The notes: generated from the sequence alone by a model not told the origin. A stretch of 64,000 bases of DNA from JACKIP01 sp963710165 (GCA_963710165.1 CAVPYZ010000004.1:558001-622000), one strand, 5' to 3'. Shown: positions 17,210-26,412, numbered from the stretch's first letter. Made by a program: numbers and translations.

Positions 17210-17718
17210 TATCCGTTCTCTTTCATAATGCGTTGTTTTTGACGATTCCAGTCACGCTGTTTGCTGGTCTCACGTTTATCATGCAGTTGTTTCCCTTTGC
17301 CGAGACCGATCAGAAGCTTTGCGATACCGCGATCATTGAAATATAATTTAAGGGGAACGATCGTGTATCCCTCCTTTGACGCTGCGCCCATCAGCTTATC
17401 GACTTCCTTTTTCTTGAGAAGAAGTTTGCGAATGCGTCGTGGTTCGTGTTGAAGGTGTGTTCCTGCCTGCATATATTCGCCGACATGTGTATTAAATAGC
17501 CACATTTCACCATTTTTTTCTCCGGCATAGGCCTCGTTAATACTGGCTTGGCCAAGGCGCATGGATTTTACTTCCGTCCCGACCAGCGCTATTCCCGCCT
17601 CAAATGTTTCCTCGATATGATATTCATAACGCGCACGTCTGTTCTCCGCTATTGTGGCATTTACAGATAGCATTCCGGATTTTGATTTCTTCTTTTTATT
17701 GTTTTTTGCGTTCGCCAT
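17209..17718 (-). CDS. smpB: SsrA (tmRNA)-binding protein SmpB
   Basis: Binds tmRNA and brings it to stalled ribosomes for trans-translation. Typical features are EAGIALVGTEVKSMRLG, the RKLLLKKKEVDKL segment, the KLYFNDRGIAKLLIGLGKGK core and the basic C-terminal tail ending KRETSKQRDWNRQKQRIMK. The N-terminus carries an extra lysine-rich stretch of about 13 residues, commonly seen in alphaproteobacteria. It is first in a two-gene smpB-lysA unit; no ssrA gene was seen nearby. Confidence 0.95.
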   Translation of the reverse strand: MANAKNNKKKKSKSGMLSVNATIAENRRARYEYHIEETFEAGIALVGTEVKSMRLGQASINEAYAGEKNGEMWLFNTHVGEYMQAGTHLQHEPRRIRKLLLKKKEVDKLMGAASKEGYTIVPLKLYFNDRGIAKLLIGLGKGKQLHDKRETSKQRDWNRQKQRIMKENG

Positions 17719-17791
17719 AAGGCGGTTATAATATGTGTGGACATAAATTTAAAGGTTTAAGTCGCGCTCAAAAAATAGAATGTATCATAAT

Positions 17792-17818
17792 GGTTGAATT
17801 TTGCATTAGGCTTCAACC
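17792..17818. repeat. Inverted repeat upstream of response regulator gene
   Basis: Perfect seven-base arms GGTTGAA and TTCAACC separated by 13 bases, in the 172-base gap between the divergent smpB and the response regulator gene. On the plus strand it is followed by TTTTATT. It could be a regulator-binding site or a weak terminator-like leader hairpin. The remaining gap is AT-rich with no clear promoter that I can defend. Confidence 0.4.
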
Positions 17819-17890
17819 TTTTATTAGGATATTCTATCTATACTATTCTTTGAAAAGGCATGCCCTTTAACTCCTATCCTGAGAGATATT

Positions 17891-18589
17891 ATGAAGCTTT
17901 TAGTTGCAGATGATCATACGTTATTCCGTGATGCGTTATTACAATATATTAAACGCGCCGAGCCGGATGCAGAAATATTACTCGCGAGCGATTTACAAGG
18001 GGCGCTTTCATATCTGGAAGCGGGTGAGATTCCGAACCTTATTCTTTTAGATTACAAAATGCCTGGCATGAACGGTCTTAAAGGATTAGAAAAATTGCGA
18101 AAATCCTATCCGGATATCAAAGTTGTATTAATGTCGGGCATCGTAGAATTACCGGAAATTCAACAAGCCATTGATATAGGAATTTCGGGGTATTTTCCAA
18201 AAACAATGTCTGGTAAGGCCTTTATCAAAGCGATACAACTGGTAATTACAGGTGAGAAGTTTTTCTCTTTCGACTCTGAAGCGCACAGTTTAATGCCGTC
18301 TTATTATGCTGATGAAGCGGGTGTGAAAGTAGGGACTGTCAAAAAATCAGCAACGGTTACCGATCAGGATCTTAAAGCAAAGATTGAGAGTTTAAGTGCG
18401 CGCGAAAAAGAAGTTTTATCCTATCTTGTCAATGGTGATGCGAATAAAGAAATTGCCGCGCGTCTGGATTTACAAGTTGTAACGGTTAAATTACATGTTC
18501 GTGGTATTTGCCGAAAATTGGGGGCAAAAAACCGCACACAAGCCGCTTTGATCGCACAAGAAAATGATTTTCAACAAAACGTAGAATAG
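17891..18589 (+). CDS. Response regulator, NarL/LuxR type
   Basis: A 232-residue two-component response regulator. The N-terminal receiver has the acidic pair D7-D8, phosphoacceptor D54 (ILLDYKMPGMNG) and the conserved threonine/lysine region VLMSG ... GYFPKTMSG. The C-terminal LuxR-type helix-turn-helix starts near LSAREKEVLSYLVNGDANKEIA and continues RLDLQVVTVKLHVRGICRKLG. It likely controls transcription in response to phosphorylation. It is followed 17 bases later by a hybrid histidine kinase gene, the probable partner or phosphorelay hub. Confidence 0.93.
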   Translation: MKLLVADDHTLFRDALLQYIKRAEPDAEILLASDLQGALSYLEAGEIPNLILLDYKMPGMNGLKGLEKLRKSYPDIKVVLMSGIVELPEIQQAIDIGISGYFPKTMSGKAFIKAIQLVITGEKFFSFDSEAHSLMPSYYADEAGVKVGTVKKSATVTDQDLKAKIESLSAREKEVLSYLVNGDANKEIAARLDLQVVTVKLHVRGICRKLGAKNRTQAALIAQENDFQQNVE

Positions 18590-18606
18590 ATTGAAGGTAA
18601 ATAGCG

Positions 18607-20484
18607 GTGTCCTCAATATTACTATCCAAAAATTATATGGGTCCTGTTCTGAGCTGTATGTCATTATTTTTCGTCGCGGCCTTTGCGATGCTTTTTTTCA
18701 TTTTGAACGATACAGATCATCAGGATTATAGAATCCTCGCTTCGCTTTTTGCTCTGGGCATATTTTATTTCTTTCTGATTTTTTTTCTCGCTTATAAAAT
18801 CAGGGAACTTGAAAAGCTGAATAGGAAATATCAAGAAACCTACGAATTATCGAATACGCAGATCGTTGCTATTGAAGCCTCTAGCGATGGTATTGGTATT
18901 ATGGACGCGGAGAAAAGACTTCTCTATATGAATAAAGCTTTACAAAATCTGCATGGTATTGCGGATGAAGATGCCGCCGATTACATAGGGAAAGACTGGA
19001 AAGAGCTATATAATGATAAAGGTAAAGCCCATATAGAAGGTAATGTTTATCCCATTCTAAATAGCTTGGGAGAGTGGCAAGGGGAGTCGCGGATCAGACG
19101 AAAAGATAATGAAATCATCGACGCCGAACTAACTCTGACACTACTTCCTGATCATAAAAGTATGATCGGAACGGCGCGCGATGTCACACATAGGCGGCAG
19201 GCAGAGCGCGAAAATAGAGAGTTGCAAAGTCAGATACACCAAGCACAAAAAATGGAGGCCGTTGGACGTTTGGCAGGCGGTGTTGCACATGATTTTAATA
19301 ATATACTGGCAGCCATTCTGGGGTATGCAGAATTTTTATCAGAGGATCTTTCCAAGAATAAAAAGCTAAAAGAATTTGCCGATAACATCATGATGGCGGG
19401 GCATAAAGGTAAAGCGCTTGTGGACCAGATGTTGGAATTTTCACGTCGTAAAGAAAGCCAGATAAGCGTTGTAAATCTGAGCGAGGTTATTTCCGAGACC
19501 GTTTCTATGGTTTCTGCAGGACTTTCCAAATCAATTCAGATACAAACCAATATATATCATGACAAGCCGGCTTATATTAACGGTGATGCCTCACAAATTT
19601 CGCAGGCTTTGATGAATATAGTGGTGAATGCCGTTGACGCGATGGAATATGAGAAGGGCGATATTATCATCTCTCTTTTTCTTGTTGATCCGGATGAAGA
19701 AACCTATGAAGGCATGATGATCGATGAATACGCGCCCAAATCAGATATGCCGCCCATCCGTATTCAGGAAATCGCGCCGAGCCATATCAATCTTGAGTTA
19801 AGTAGTCTGAAGCGTCATCAATCCTACTTCCAGATTAGTATTACTGACAGCGGAACAGGAATGCCGGAAACAGTTATGCAACACATATTCGAACCTTTCT
19901 TTACAACAAAAGCGGTGAATAAAGGAACAGGTCTCGGCATGGCAAATGTTCACGGCGTCGTTGTGGCGCATCAGGGTGCGATGATTATCGACTCAGTTCT
20001 TATGGAGGGAACAACATTCGACCTGTTTTTACCACAGGCGCAATATATTGATGATGTATCATTATTATCGGACGCAGATCAGGAAACACGCTTGGTGGAC
20101 TTTTCGGGTATTCGCATTCTATTAATCGATGATCGCCCGGATGTTTTGAATATGATGCAAACACTTCTCGGCCGGTCCGGTTTTGAATGTGTTGCAATGC
20201 CCTCCGCGATTGAGGCGCTTGATTATCTGAAAGAAGCGTCTGATGCCATTGATCTGGTTATTACTGACCAGAATATGCCGAAGATGACTGGGGTCGAAAT
20301 GGTGGAGCAATGCGCGGCCGATTACCCCGCATTACCCTTTATTATTATTTCCGGCTATTCGCACGAGAAATTGCAAGAGATCAGGGTCAATCTTCCGGCT
20401 ATTAAAGCGACACTGCGTAAACCTGCGAAAAAAGAGACATTGTTACGCGCGATTGAGCGTGTATTGAAAGAGACATTACATTAA
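18607..20484 (+). CDS. Hybrid sensor histidine kinase (CckA-like)
   Basis: A 625-residue inner-membrane hybrid kinase starting at a GTG. Two membrane segments lie near residues 12-33 and 42-64 with almost no periplasmic loop, followed by a coiled segment, a PAS domain (about 85-200), the HisKA dimerisation helix with phospho-accepting H228 in GGVAHDFNNILAAILGYAEF, an ATPase domain with the GTGLGMANVHGVVVAHQG nucleotide box, and a C-terminal receiver with D554 (DLVITDQNMPKMTG). The layout and H-box resemble CckA, the alphaproteobacterial cell-cycle kinase, but the partner here is a NarL-type regulator, so the name CckA is not assigned. It probably senses an intracellular or membrane signal. 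Confidence 0.9.
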   Translation: MSSILLSKNYMGPVLSCMSLFFVAAFAMLFFILNDTDHQDYRILASLFALGIFYFFLIFFLAYKIRELEKLNRKYQETYELSNTQIVAIEASSDGIGIMDAEKRLLYMNKALQNLHGIADEDAADYIGKDWKELYNDKGKAHIEGNVYPILNSLGEWQGESRIRRKDNEIIDAELTLTLLPDHKSMIGTARDVTHRRQAERENRELQSQIHQAQKMEAVGRLAGGVAHDFNNILAAILGYAEFLSEDLSKNKKLKEFADNIMMAGHKGKALVDQMLEFSRRKESQISVVNLSEVISETVSMVSAGLSKSIQIQTNIYHDKPAYINGDASQISQALMNIVVNAVDAMEYEKGDIIISLFLVDPDEETYEGMMIDEYAPKSDMPPIRIQEIAPSHINLELSSLKRHQSYFQISITDSGTGMPETVMQHIFEPFFTTKAVNKGTGLGMANVHGVVVAHQGAMIIDSVLMEGTTFDLFLPQAQYIDDVSLLSDADQETRLVDFSGIRILLIDDRPDVLNMMQTLLGRSGFECVAMPSAIEALDYLKEASDAIDLVITDQNMPKMTGVEMVEQCAADYPALPFIIISGYSHEKLQEIRVNLPAIKATLRKPAKKETLLRAIERVLKETLH

Positions 20485-20504
20485 GATTATGGCATTCTGA
20501 TTAT

Positions 20505-21032
20505 ATGGACTTAAATCGCTACAAAGACTATGACCATGAAGATAAGCTGGATCGTGATATACATTTCACGATTGATCATAACGGCGTGTGGTATTATCAC
20601 GGTGAGTCCAGCCCCGGCCCCATGAAACGAGCGGCACTGGTAAAATTATTTTCCGATAAGGCTTTAAAAGAGAAGGAGGGGCGTTTTTTCCTTTCAACTC
20701 CCTATGAATCGTATGAAGTGGATGTGGAAGATGTGCCTTTTATGATTTAAAAATGTAAGTATGATGGTGATAACGTCATATTGACAAGTAATTTGGGTGA
20801 TGAGATCAAGCTGAGTAAGAAAACACAATTATTTTTAAAGCGTCCGTCTTTTACTGATCAAGATTTACCTTATGTAGAAATTCGCGAAGGTATGTTTGCA
20901 CGTCTGTCTCAAAATGTGCGTGATGATTTAATTGAGAAAGCTCTTGAGCAAGACGATTCTAAACATGATGATGGTGCATTATATCTGAATATTAAAAATG
21001 TAAAACATCCGCTCGGTAAGTGGGATGAGTAG
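20505..21032 (+). pseudogene. DUF1285 protein interrupted by one in-frame TAA
   Basis: Two halves of one DUF1285 protein lie in the same frame. The first (from 20505) has the family opening DIHFTIDHNGVWYYHGE and runs to VEDVPFMI, where a TAA at 20748-20750 stops it. Reading on in the same frame gives KCKYDGDNVILTSNLGDEIK and then the typical C-terminal half with PYVEIREGMFARLSQNV, ending at 21032. DUF1285 proteins are normally about 180 residues, matching the 175 here if the stop is ignored. Function is unknown, but the gene usually sits near cca in alphaproteobacteria, as here (the cca ATG follows directly after its stop). Either a real nonsense mutation or a base error. Confidence 0.8.
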
Positions 21033-22241
21033 ATGAAATCCGATTATTCAATACCTCCTGAATCTTGGATGCTTGATCCACGATGCCGTAAAATTATGGA
21101 TACCCTCAATCAAAATTCAGATGTGCCCATGGCCTTGTTTGTTGGTGGATGTGTCCGCGATCTGTTGGTTCACAGGCAAACATCAGATTTGGATATCGCA
21201 ACCAAATACAGACCCGATGATGTAAAACGCTTATGTGAGAGTGCGGGCTTTAAAGTGTTTCCAACAGGCATAGATCACGGAACGCTAACCATTATTATTA
21301 ATCACCAAGTGTTCGAAGTGACAACTCTGCGCCGTGACGTTGAAACTGACGGACGTCGTGCGACGATCGCTTACGCCGATAAGTGGGAAGAAGATGCGGC
21401 GCGCCGTGATTTTACCATGAATACCCTTTTAATTGATTTGACGGGCAATGTTTACGACCCAACAGGTCGTGGTCTTGACGATTTAAAAAAGGGGCAGATT
21501 ATATTTGTGGGTGATCCCGTTCAAAGAATTAAAGAAGATTATTTACGTATTTTAAGATTTTTTAGATTTCATACCAATTTTGGAAAAGGCGTTGCGGATA
21601 GAGCGGCTTTAGAAGCATGTAAAGCCCAATCGGATAATATTCCTAAACTTTCAAAGGAGCGTATAACGCAAGAAATCTTTAAAATAGCGATAATGGAAAA
21701 TAGTCCTAATACATTTAAATTAATGTTTAATAATAGTGTTTTAGAAGACTTTTTATGTTCTAAAGATGATTTCTTTGACGTGCTAATTCAAAGACAGTCT
21801 CGTTATGATCTTATATATTTACCTGCACGATTATACTATTTAATGGGTGCGGATTTATCTTTAATAGAGCAGGCGTCGCAAAAATATTTTGTTTTCACTA
21901 ATGCGCAGAAACAATATTTTCGTCAATTTGATCATCTTTTAAAACAGAAACATCTTACTCAGAATATTAAAGAACTTTACTATCGTTACGATCTGCAGCT
22001 TGCGGAACAAATTGTTCTTGCCTCTTATGATGATAATCAAATTCCCCAAATTCTAGAAGAATTACATCACTGGGTCTTGCCGGTCTTCCCATTAAACGGA
22101 CACGATGCCAAAAAACTGGGTATCCCGCAAAATCATATGATGGGCGAGCTGCTTACGAAAACAGAGGAATGGTGGATCTCACAGGATTTTAAACCGCAGA
22201 AACAGGATTTACGCGAATATTTGAAAAATTTACTCGGTTAA
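21033..22241 (+). CDS. cca: CCA-adding tRNA nucleotidyltransferase / poly(A) polymerase family
   Basis: Adds or repairs the 3' CCA of tRNAs. The class II nucleotidyltransferase head is clear: FVGGCVRDLLVHRQTSDLDIA with the catalytic DxD, followed by FPTGIDHGTLTI, FEVTTLR, RRDFTMNTLLID and LRILRFFRFHTNFG. The C-terminal body is AT-rich and diverged. Length (402 residues) fits the family. It starts immediately after the DUF1285 stop. Its 3' end overlaps the convergent dnaJ by 12 bases. Confidence 0.94.
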   Translation: MKSDYSIPPESWMLDPRCRKIMDTLNQNSDVPMALFVGGCVRDLLVHRQTSDLDIATKYRPDDVKRLCESAGFKVFPTGIDHGTLTIIINHQVFEVTTLRRDVETDGRRATIAYADKWEEDAARRDFTMNTLLIDLTGNVYDPTGRGLDDLKKGQIIFVGDPVQRIKEDYLRILRFFRFHTNFGKGVADRAALEACKAQSDNIPKLSKERITQEIFKIAIMENSPNTFKLMFNNSVLEDFLCSKDDFFDVLIQRQSRYDLIYLPARLYYLMGADLSLIEQASQKYFVFTNAQKQYFRQFDHLLKQKHLTQNIKELYYRYDLQLAEQIVLASYDDNQIPQILEELHHWVLPVFPLNGHDAKKLGIPQNHMMGELLTKTEEWWISQDFKPQKQDLREYLKNLLG

Positions 22242-23393
22242 ATCATCCCATAATTCTTTGACTTTACCAAAAAAACTGGAGGATGCTGGGCTATGCTTTT
22301 TTGCATTTTTACCGCTGACTGTTTTATCCAGTTCCCTAATCAAATCCTCTTGTTTTTTGTTCAAATTAACAGGCGTTTCAACAAAAACCTCAATAAACAT
22401 ATCTCCTCTGGAGGAGGAACGCATAACAGGCATTCCTTTGCTTTTTAAACGGAATTGCTGTCCTGTTTGTGTGCCATTAGGAATTTTAACCGATGTTTTT
22501 TTGCCGTCAATTGTGGGAACTTCGATTTCCCCACCAAGCGTTGCTGTTGTCATGCCAATCGGGGCTCGGCAATGCAGATCGGCGCCGTCGCGCTTAAACA
22601 TTTTGTGCGGTTTTATACTGACCAGAACATATAAATCACCCTTACCGCCGCCGCGCACTCCGGCTTCACCTTCACCACTCAGGCGGATACGACGACCATG
22701 GTCTATGCCTGCGGGAATAGTCACTTTCAATTTGGATGTTTTACGGATTCGACCGGATCCGCTACAATTTTTACATGGATTACGTATCATGGAACCCGCA
22801 CCACCGCATGTGGAGCATGTTCTTTCAATTGTGAAAAAGCCCTGTTGCATACGCATGCGACCCGCGCCGTTACAGGTTGAACATGTTTCTACACCTGCAC
22901 CGCTTTCTGCGCCGCTCCCCTTACAAACGTCGCAATTTTCTTGTTTTGGTATCTCAAGCGTTGCTTCTTTACCTTTAAAGGCCTCTTCAAGCGAGACTTC
23001 ATAAGTATATTGAAGGTCACTACCACGCGCCGGACCGGAGCGTGATCTTCCGCCGCCTCCGCCGCCCATGAAATCGCCAAAAACATCTTCAAATATATCG
23101 GAGAAATTACCGCCGCCAAATCCAGCACCGCCGCCCATACCGCCGCCACTGGCACTTCCCATGCCACCATGTTCGAATGCCGCATGGCCATAACGGTCAT
23201 AAGCGGCGCGCTTTTGTTCGTCTTTTAAGACGTCATAGGCTGCATTAACCTCTTTAAATTTGGCTTCTGCTTCGGGATTATCTTTATTTTGATCGGGATG
23301 AAACTTCATAGCCTTTTTACGGTAGGCTTTTTTAAGTTCGTCTTGAGAGGCACCTTTATCGACACCTAAGGTTTTATAAAAATCTTCTGACAT
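22230..23393 (-). CDS. dnaJ: Chaperone protein DnaJ
   Basis: The Hsp40 co-chaperone of DnaK. The J domain (residues 1-70) has the HPD motif in MKFHPDQNKDNPEA, followed by a Gly-rich linker with many GGG runs, a zinc-binding domain with four CxxCxGxG repeats (CDVCKGSG, CSTCNGAG, CSTCGGAG, CKNCSGSG), and the C-terminal substrate domain. Length 387 is normal. It lies downstream of dnaK, separated by a second small J-protein gene. Confidence 0.97.
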   Translation of the reverse strand: MSEDFYKTLGVDKGASQDELKKAYRKKAMKFHPDQNKDNPEAEAKFKEVNAAYDVLKDEQKRAAYDRYGHAAFEHGGMGSASGGGMGGGAGFGGGNFSDIFEDVFGDFMGGGGGGRSRSGPARGSDLQYTYEVSLEEAFKGKEATLEIPKQENCDVCKGSGAESGAGVETCSTCNGAGRMRMQQGFFTIERTCSTCGGAGSMIRNPCKNCSGSGRIRKTSKLKVTIPAGIDHGRRIRLSGEGEAGVRGGGKGDLYVLVSIKPHKMFKRDGADLHCRAPIGMTTATLGGEIEVPTIDGKKTSVKIPNGTQTGQQFRLKSKGMPVMRSSSRGDMFIEVFVETPVNLNKKQEDLIRELDKTVSGKNAKKHSPASSSFFGKVKELWDDLTE

Positions 23394-23402
23394 TGCGTAT
23401 TC

Positions 23403-23741
23403 TTATGCTTTTTTACTGGTTTTCTTTGTAAGCCACTCAAATAAACGCGGGGAATTCTTCTTTTGATTATCGTTCTTGGACTCCATGTTTTTATAGCGCG
23501 GTTTGACGCTTTCAGAAACCTGTATTCGAAGAAGTTCATCATAAGAAGCGCGTTTTTCAGGAGTTTTCAAAGCTTCATATGCTTCTAAAACAGCTTGGAA
23601 ACGCTTATATGCAAAGGAATTACAACCATTTTTTTTATCAGGATGATGCGCTTTAAGTTGTGCAAGATAAACACGTTTAATTTCGTCTTGCGAAGCAAAA
23701 GGATCGATTCCGAGAATATGATAGTAATTTTGTATATGCAT
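23403..23741 (-). CDS. Small J-domain protein
   Basis: A protein of about 112 residues from the ATG at 23741 (an alternative GTG lies at 23747). The N-terminal half is a J domain: NYYHILGIDPFASQDEIKRV, the HPD motif in LKAHHPDKKNG, and a helix ending TPEKRASYDELLR. The rest is short, basic and polar, with no zinc domain. It probably stimulates a Hsp70 ATPase, most simply DnaK, whose gene is directly upstream; dnaJ follows nine bases after its stop. A J protein inserted between dnaK and dnaJ is not the usual order. Confidence 0.9.
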   Translation of the reverse strand: MHIQNYYHILGIDPFASQDEIKRVYLAQLKAHHPDKKNGCNSFAYKRFQAVLEAYEALKTPEKRASYDELLRIQVSESVKPRYKNMESKNDNQKKNSPRLFEWLTKKTSKKA

Positions 23742-23763
23742 AGTCACCGCTTTATTGCAATAA

Positions 23764-23789
23764 GAATGCCGCGAGTGTACACGGCATTC
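23764..23789 (-). terminator. Hairpin between dnaK and small J-protein gene
   Basis: Eight-base perfect arms GAATGCCG / CGGCATTC with a ten-base loop; on the minus strand it is followed by TTATTG, a weak U-tract. It sits just after the dnaK stop and could partly terminate transcription or protect the dnaK message end, giving less dnaJ than dnaK. Confidence 0.5.
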
Positions 23790-23804
23790 CCATTTTAATC
23801 AAAT

Positions 23805-25766
23805 TTAAGCAGATTTTTTCTTGCTGTCCGTATCGTTTTCTTCTTCAACTTCAAGCTCGGTATAATCCGCTTCAACAACATCGTCAAAACTCGCTTCGTC
23901 AGATGATGTCTCCTGAATGTCTTCGGGGGATACATCTGATGTTTCTGACGCTTGTGCTTCCTGCGCTTTACGATATGCGGCCTCACCAATTTTCATTGAT
24001 ACTTGCATAAGTGCATTCGTTTTTTCAGTAATCACTTCGACGTCATCGCCTTCCAAAGCTTCTTTCAATTCGGCAATTGCCGCTTCTGTAGCTTCTTTAT
24101 CTTCTGCCGGAACATCACCACCAACTTCTTCAAGTGATTTTTCGGTTTGATGCATCATTGTCTCACCCTGATTTTTCGCTTCGATTAGCTCTTTGCGTTT
24201 TTTATCAGAATCAGCGTTTTCTTCTGCGTCCTTGATCATATTTTCAATATCATCATCAGTTAAACCGCCAGAAGCCTGAATACGGATTTGCTGTTCCTTG
24301 CCAGTTGCTTTATCTTTTGCAGAAACATTTACAATGCCGTTGGCATCAATATCAAATGTCACTTCAATTTGTGGTAAACCACGCGGTGCAGGGGGGATAC
24401 CGACCAGATCAAATTGACCCAGCATTTTGTTATCCGCTGCCATTTCACGCTCACCTTGGGCAACACGAATTGTTACAGCATTCTGGTTATCTTCAGCTGT
24501 TGAAAAGGTTTGTGATTTTTTGGTTGGAATGGTCGTGTTACGATCAATCAAACGCGTGAAAACGCCGCCCAGTGTTTCAATACCAAGTGAAAGCGGTGTC
24601 ACATCTAATAATAGGACATCCTTCACATCACCTTGCAGAACGCCGGCCTGAATCGCCGCACCATTGGCAACAACTTCATCGGGGTTAACGCCCTTATGTG
24701 GTTCTTTGCCAAAGAATTCTTTAACTGTTTCCACAACCATCGGCATACGTGTCATACCACCAACCATTACAATATCGTCGATATCGCCAGGTTTCAGGCC
24801 TGCATCTTTTAATGCTGCTTTTACAGGCTCGATTGAACGCTTAATAAGTTCACCAACAATGCTTTCCAGTTTTGCGCGTGACATTTTGACATTCAAATGT
24901 TTCGGGCCAGAAGCATCTGCTGTAATAAACGGCAAATTGACTTCTGTTGATTGTGAAGAAGAGAGCTCAATCTTTGCTTTTTCAGCCGCTTCTTTTAAAC
25001 GCTGTAGGGCAACTTTATCATCACGCAGATTGATACCTTGTTCTTTCTTAAATTCATCAGCAAGATAATCGATAATGCGTTGGTCAAAGTCTTCACCACC
25101 AAGGAATGTATCACCATTGGTTGATTTTACTTCAAAAACGCCATCACTGATTTCCAGAATGGAAATATCAAATGTACCACCACCAAGATCGTACACAGCA
25201 ATGGTTGAATCTTTTTCTTTATCAAGACCATAAGACAGCGCAGCAGCCGTTGGCTCATTAATAATACGAAGCACTTCCAAACCGGCAATTTTACCGGCGT
25301 CTTTCGTTGCCTGTCTTTGGGCGTCGTCAAAATAGGCTGGAACGGTAATAACAGCTTTATCAACTGTTTGTCCGAGGAAGCTTTCTGCAGTTTCTTTCAT
25401 TTTTTGTAAAACCATCGCAGAAATTTGTGACGGAGCATACTTTTCGCCGTCAACTTCTACCCACGCATCATCATTATCGCCTTTAACGATATTAAACGGC
25501 GCAGTTTCCATCATTTTTTTAACTTCTGCATCCCCAAAAGAACGACCAATCAAGCGTTTTGCGGCATAGATTGTCGCAGCCGGATTTGTGACAGCCTGAC
25601 GCTTTGCTGCGGCGCCGACCAGGCGCTCACCGTCTTTTGTAAAAGCAATCATTGAGGGGGTTGTGCGTGCACCTTCGGAATTTTCTATAACGCGGGGATC
25701 TGATCCCTCCATTACTGCAACACATGAATTGGTTGTTCCAAGGTCAATACCAATAACTTTACTCAT
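23805..25766 (-). CDS. dnaK: Chaperone protein DnaK (Hsp70)
   Basis: The main Hsp70 chaperone. It begins MSKVIGIDLGTTNSCVAVME and has the phosphate motifs AVYDLGGGTFDISILE and VGGMTRMPMV, the linker LLLDVTPLSLGIETLGGV, and a substrate domain and helical lid. At 653 residues it is slightly longer than usual because of an acidic C-terminal tail (ELEVEEENDTDSKKKSA) that ends basic instead of in the EEVD-like acidic tail of typical alphaproteobacterial DnaK. Strong ribosome binding site AAAGGAG. First gene of a dnaK - small J - dnaJ unit. Confidence 0.98.
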   Translation of the reverse strand: MSKVIGIDLGTTNSCVAVMEGSDPRVIENSEGARTTPSMIAFTKDGERLVGAAAKRQAVTNPAATIYAAKRLIGRSFGDAEVKKMMETAPFNIVKGDNDDAWVEVDGEKYAPSQISAMVLQKMKETAESFLGQTVDKAVITVPAYFDDAQRQATKDAGKIAGLEVLRIINEPTAAALSYGLDKEKDSTIAVYDLGGGTFDISILEISDGVFEVKSTNGDTFLGGEDFDQRIIDYLADEFKKEQGINLRDDKVALQRLKEAAEKAKIELSSSQSTEVNLPFITADASGPKHLNVKMSRAKLESIVGELIKRSIEPVKAALKDAGLKPGDIDDIVMVGGMTRMPMVVETVKEFFGKEPHKGVNPDEVVANGAAIQAGVLQGDVKDVLLLDVTPLSLGIETLGGVFTRLIDRNTTIPTKKSQTFSTAEDNQNAVTIRVAQGEREMAADNKMLGQFDLVGIPPAPRGLPQIEVTFDIDANGIVNVSAKDKATGKEQQIRIQASGGLTDDDIENMIKDAEENADSDKKRKELIEAKNQGETMMHQTEKSLEEVGGDVPAEDKEATEAAIAELKEALEGDDVEVITEKTNALMQVSMKIGEAAYRKAQEAQASETSDVSPEDIQETSSDEASFDDVVEADYTELEVEEENDTDSKKKSA

Positions 25767-25920
25767 ATTTATATACTCCTTTAATTAAGCAAGTTCGATG
25801 TACGGCCCATATTGGCACCATACGATTTAAAATAGAAAAAGTTTCTCGCGACCCTGTTTCTATCTCTAAAAAATTAGTTATAGAACACGAGCGGCATCGC
25901 GTGAAGCCTTAATCAATTAA

Positions 25921-25950
25921 ATATATAGAATTTATCTGGAACAATGCAAG
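25921..25950 (-). promoter_or_regulatory. Likely heat-shock-type promoter of dnaK
   Basis: On the minus strand, CTTG (25950-25947) is followed after 17-18 bases by TCTATATAT (ending 25921). This is close to the alphaproteobacterial RpoH pattern CTTG-N17-CYTAT, and it also reads as TTGCAT-N16-TATATA for the housekeeping sigma factor. It would give a dnaK leader of about 150 bases (25767-25915), which contains short inverted repeats but no riboswitch or thermosensor that I can name. Confidence 0.5.
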
Positions 25951-25977
25951 AACGGAGTAAAGTTTTTTTATATTTAT

Positions 25978-26412
25978 TTACGCAGCCATGCCCATACCCG
26001 GTTGTGGCTGTAACCACAAACGTGGATCAATTTGGTTGGCAGGTTGCGGCATAGCCTGTTCGTTACGATCCATCATATAGTCATCGTAAAATTCAACGGC
26101 ATCACATCCATAATCGATAACCATTTCAATCCAATCAAGGCCTGTCGCAGCACCAAAAATTGCGCCTAAACCATCGCTGATACCTTCTTGTGTGATCGGG
26201 TTATCATCGTGATCGTTTTTCAAAGATTTTGAAAAAGACGTTGTGCGTTCAGATTGTTGAAAAGGTGTTTTGTGGGAAGGTGCAGGGGGCTGATTACTAT
26301 TTGCAACCTGATGTGCAGAAACCATCGATTTTTTCGATAATTCACCCTGTATTACGGCACCGTTGTCCGTAATCATTGTTTCTGCGCGTCTGTTGTAAGT
26401 GTCTGTAATCAT
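25978..26412 (-). CDS. Hypothetical protein
   Basis: A 144-residue polar protein without a signal peptide. The first half is low-complexity, rich in Ser, Gln and Pro, and looks disordered. The second half has a likely amphipathic helical stretch (GLGAIFGAATGLDWIEMVI) and an acidic tyrosine-rich part (CDAVEFYDDYMMD), ending in a Pro/Gln/Met tail (LQPQPGMGMAA). It has a good ribosome binding site (GGGGAT). No family recognised. It is followed downstream by dnaK (same strand) but the dnaK promoter lies between them. Confidence 0.6.
   Translation of the reverse strand: MITDTYNRRAETMITDNGAVIQGELSKKSMVSAHQVANSNQPPAPSHKTPFQQSERTTSFSKSLKNDHDDNPITQEGISDGLGAIFGAATGLDWIEMVIDYGCDAVEFYDDYMMDRNEQAMPQPANQIDPRLWLQPQPGMGMAA

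Noticed and set aside
4884..20750. Stop codon reassignment (TAA read as an amino acid) to explain two in-frame TAAs
   Set aside because: Many intact genes here end in TAA at the expected family end (for example icmB, dnaE, smpB), so TAA works as a normal stop.
22258..23004. A 248-codon reading frame on the plus strand opposite dnaJ
   Set aside because: It is entirely antisense to the well-supported dnaJ gene and its translation is low-complexity with no ribosome binding site; it is a shadow of dnaJ codon bias.
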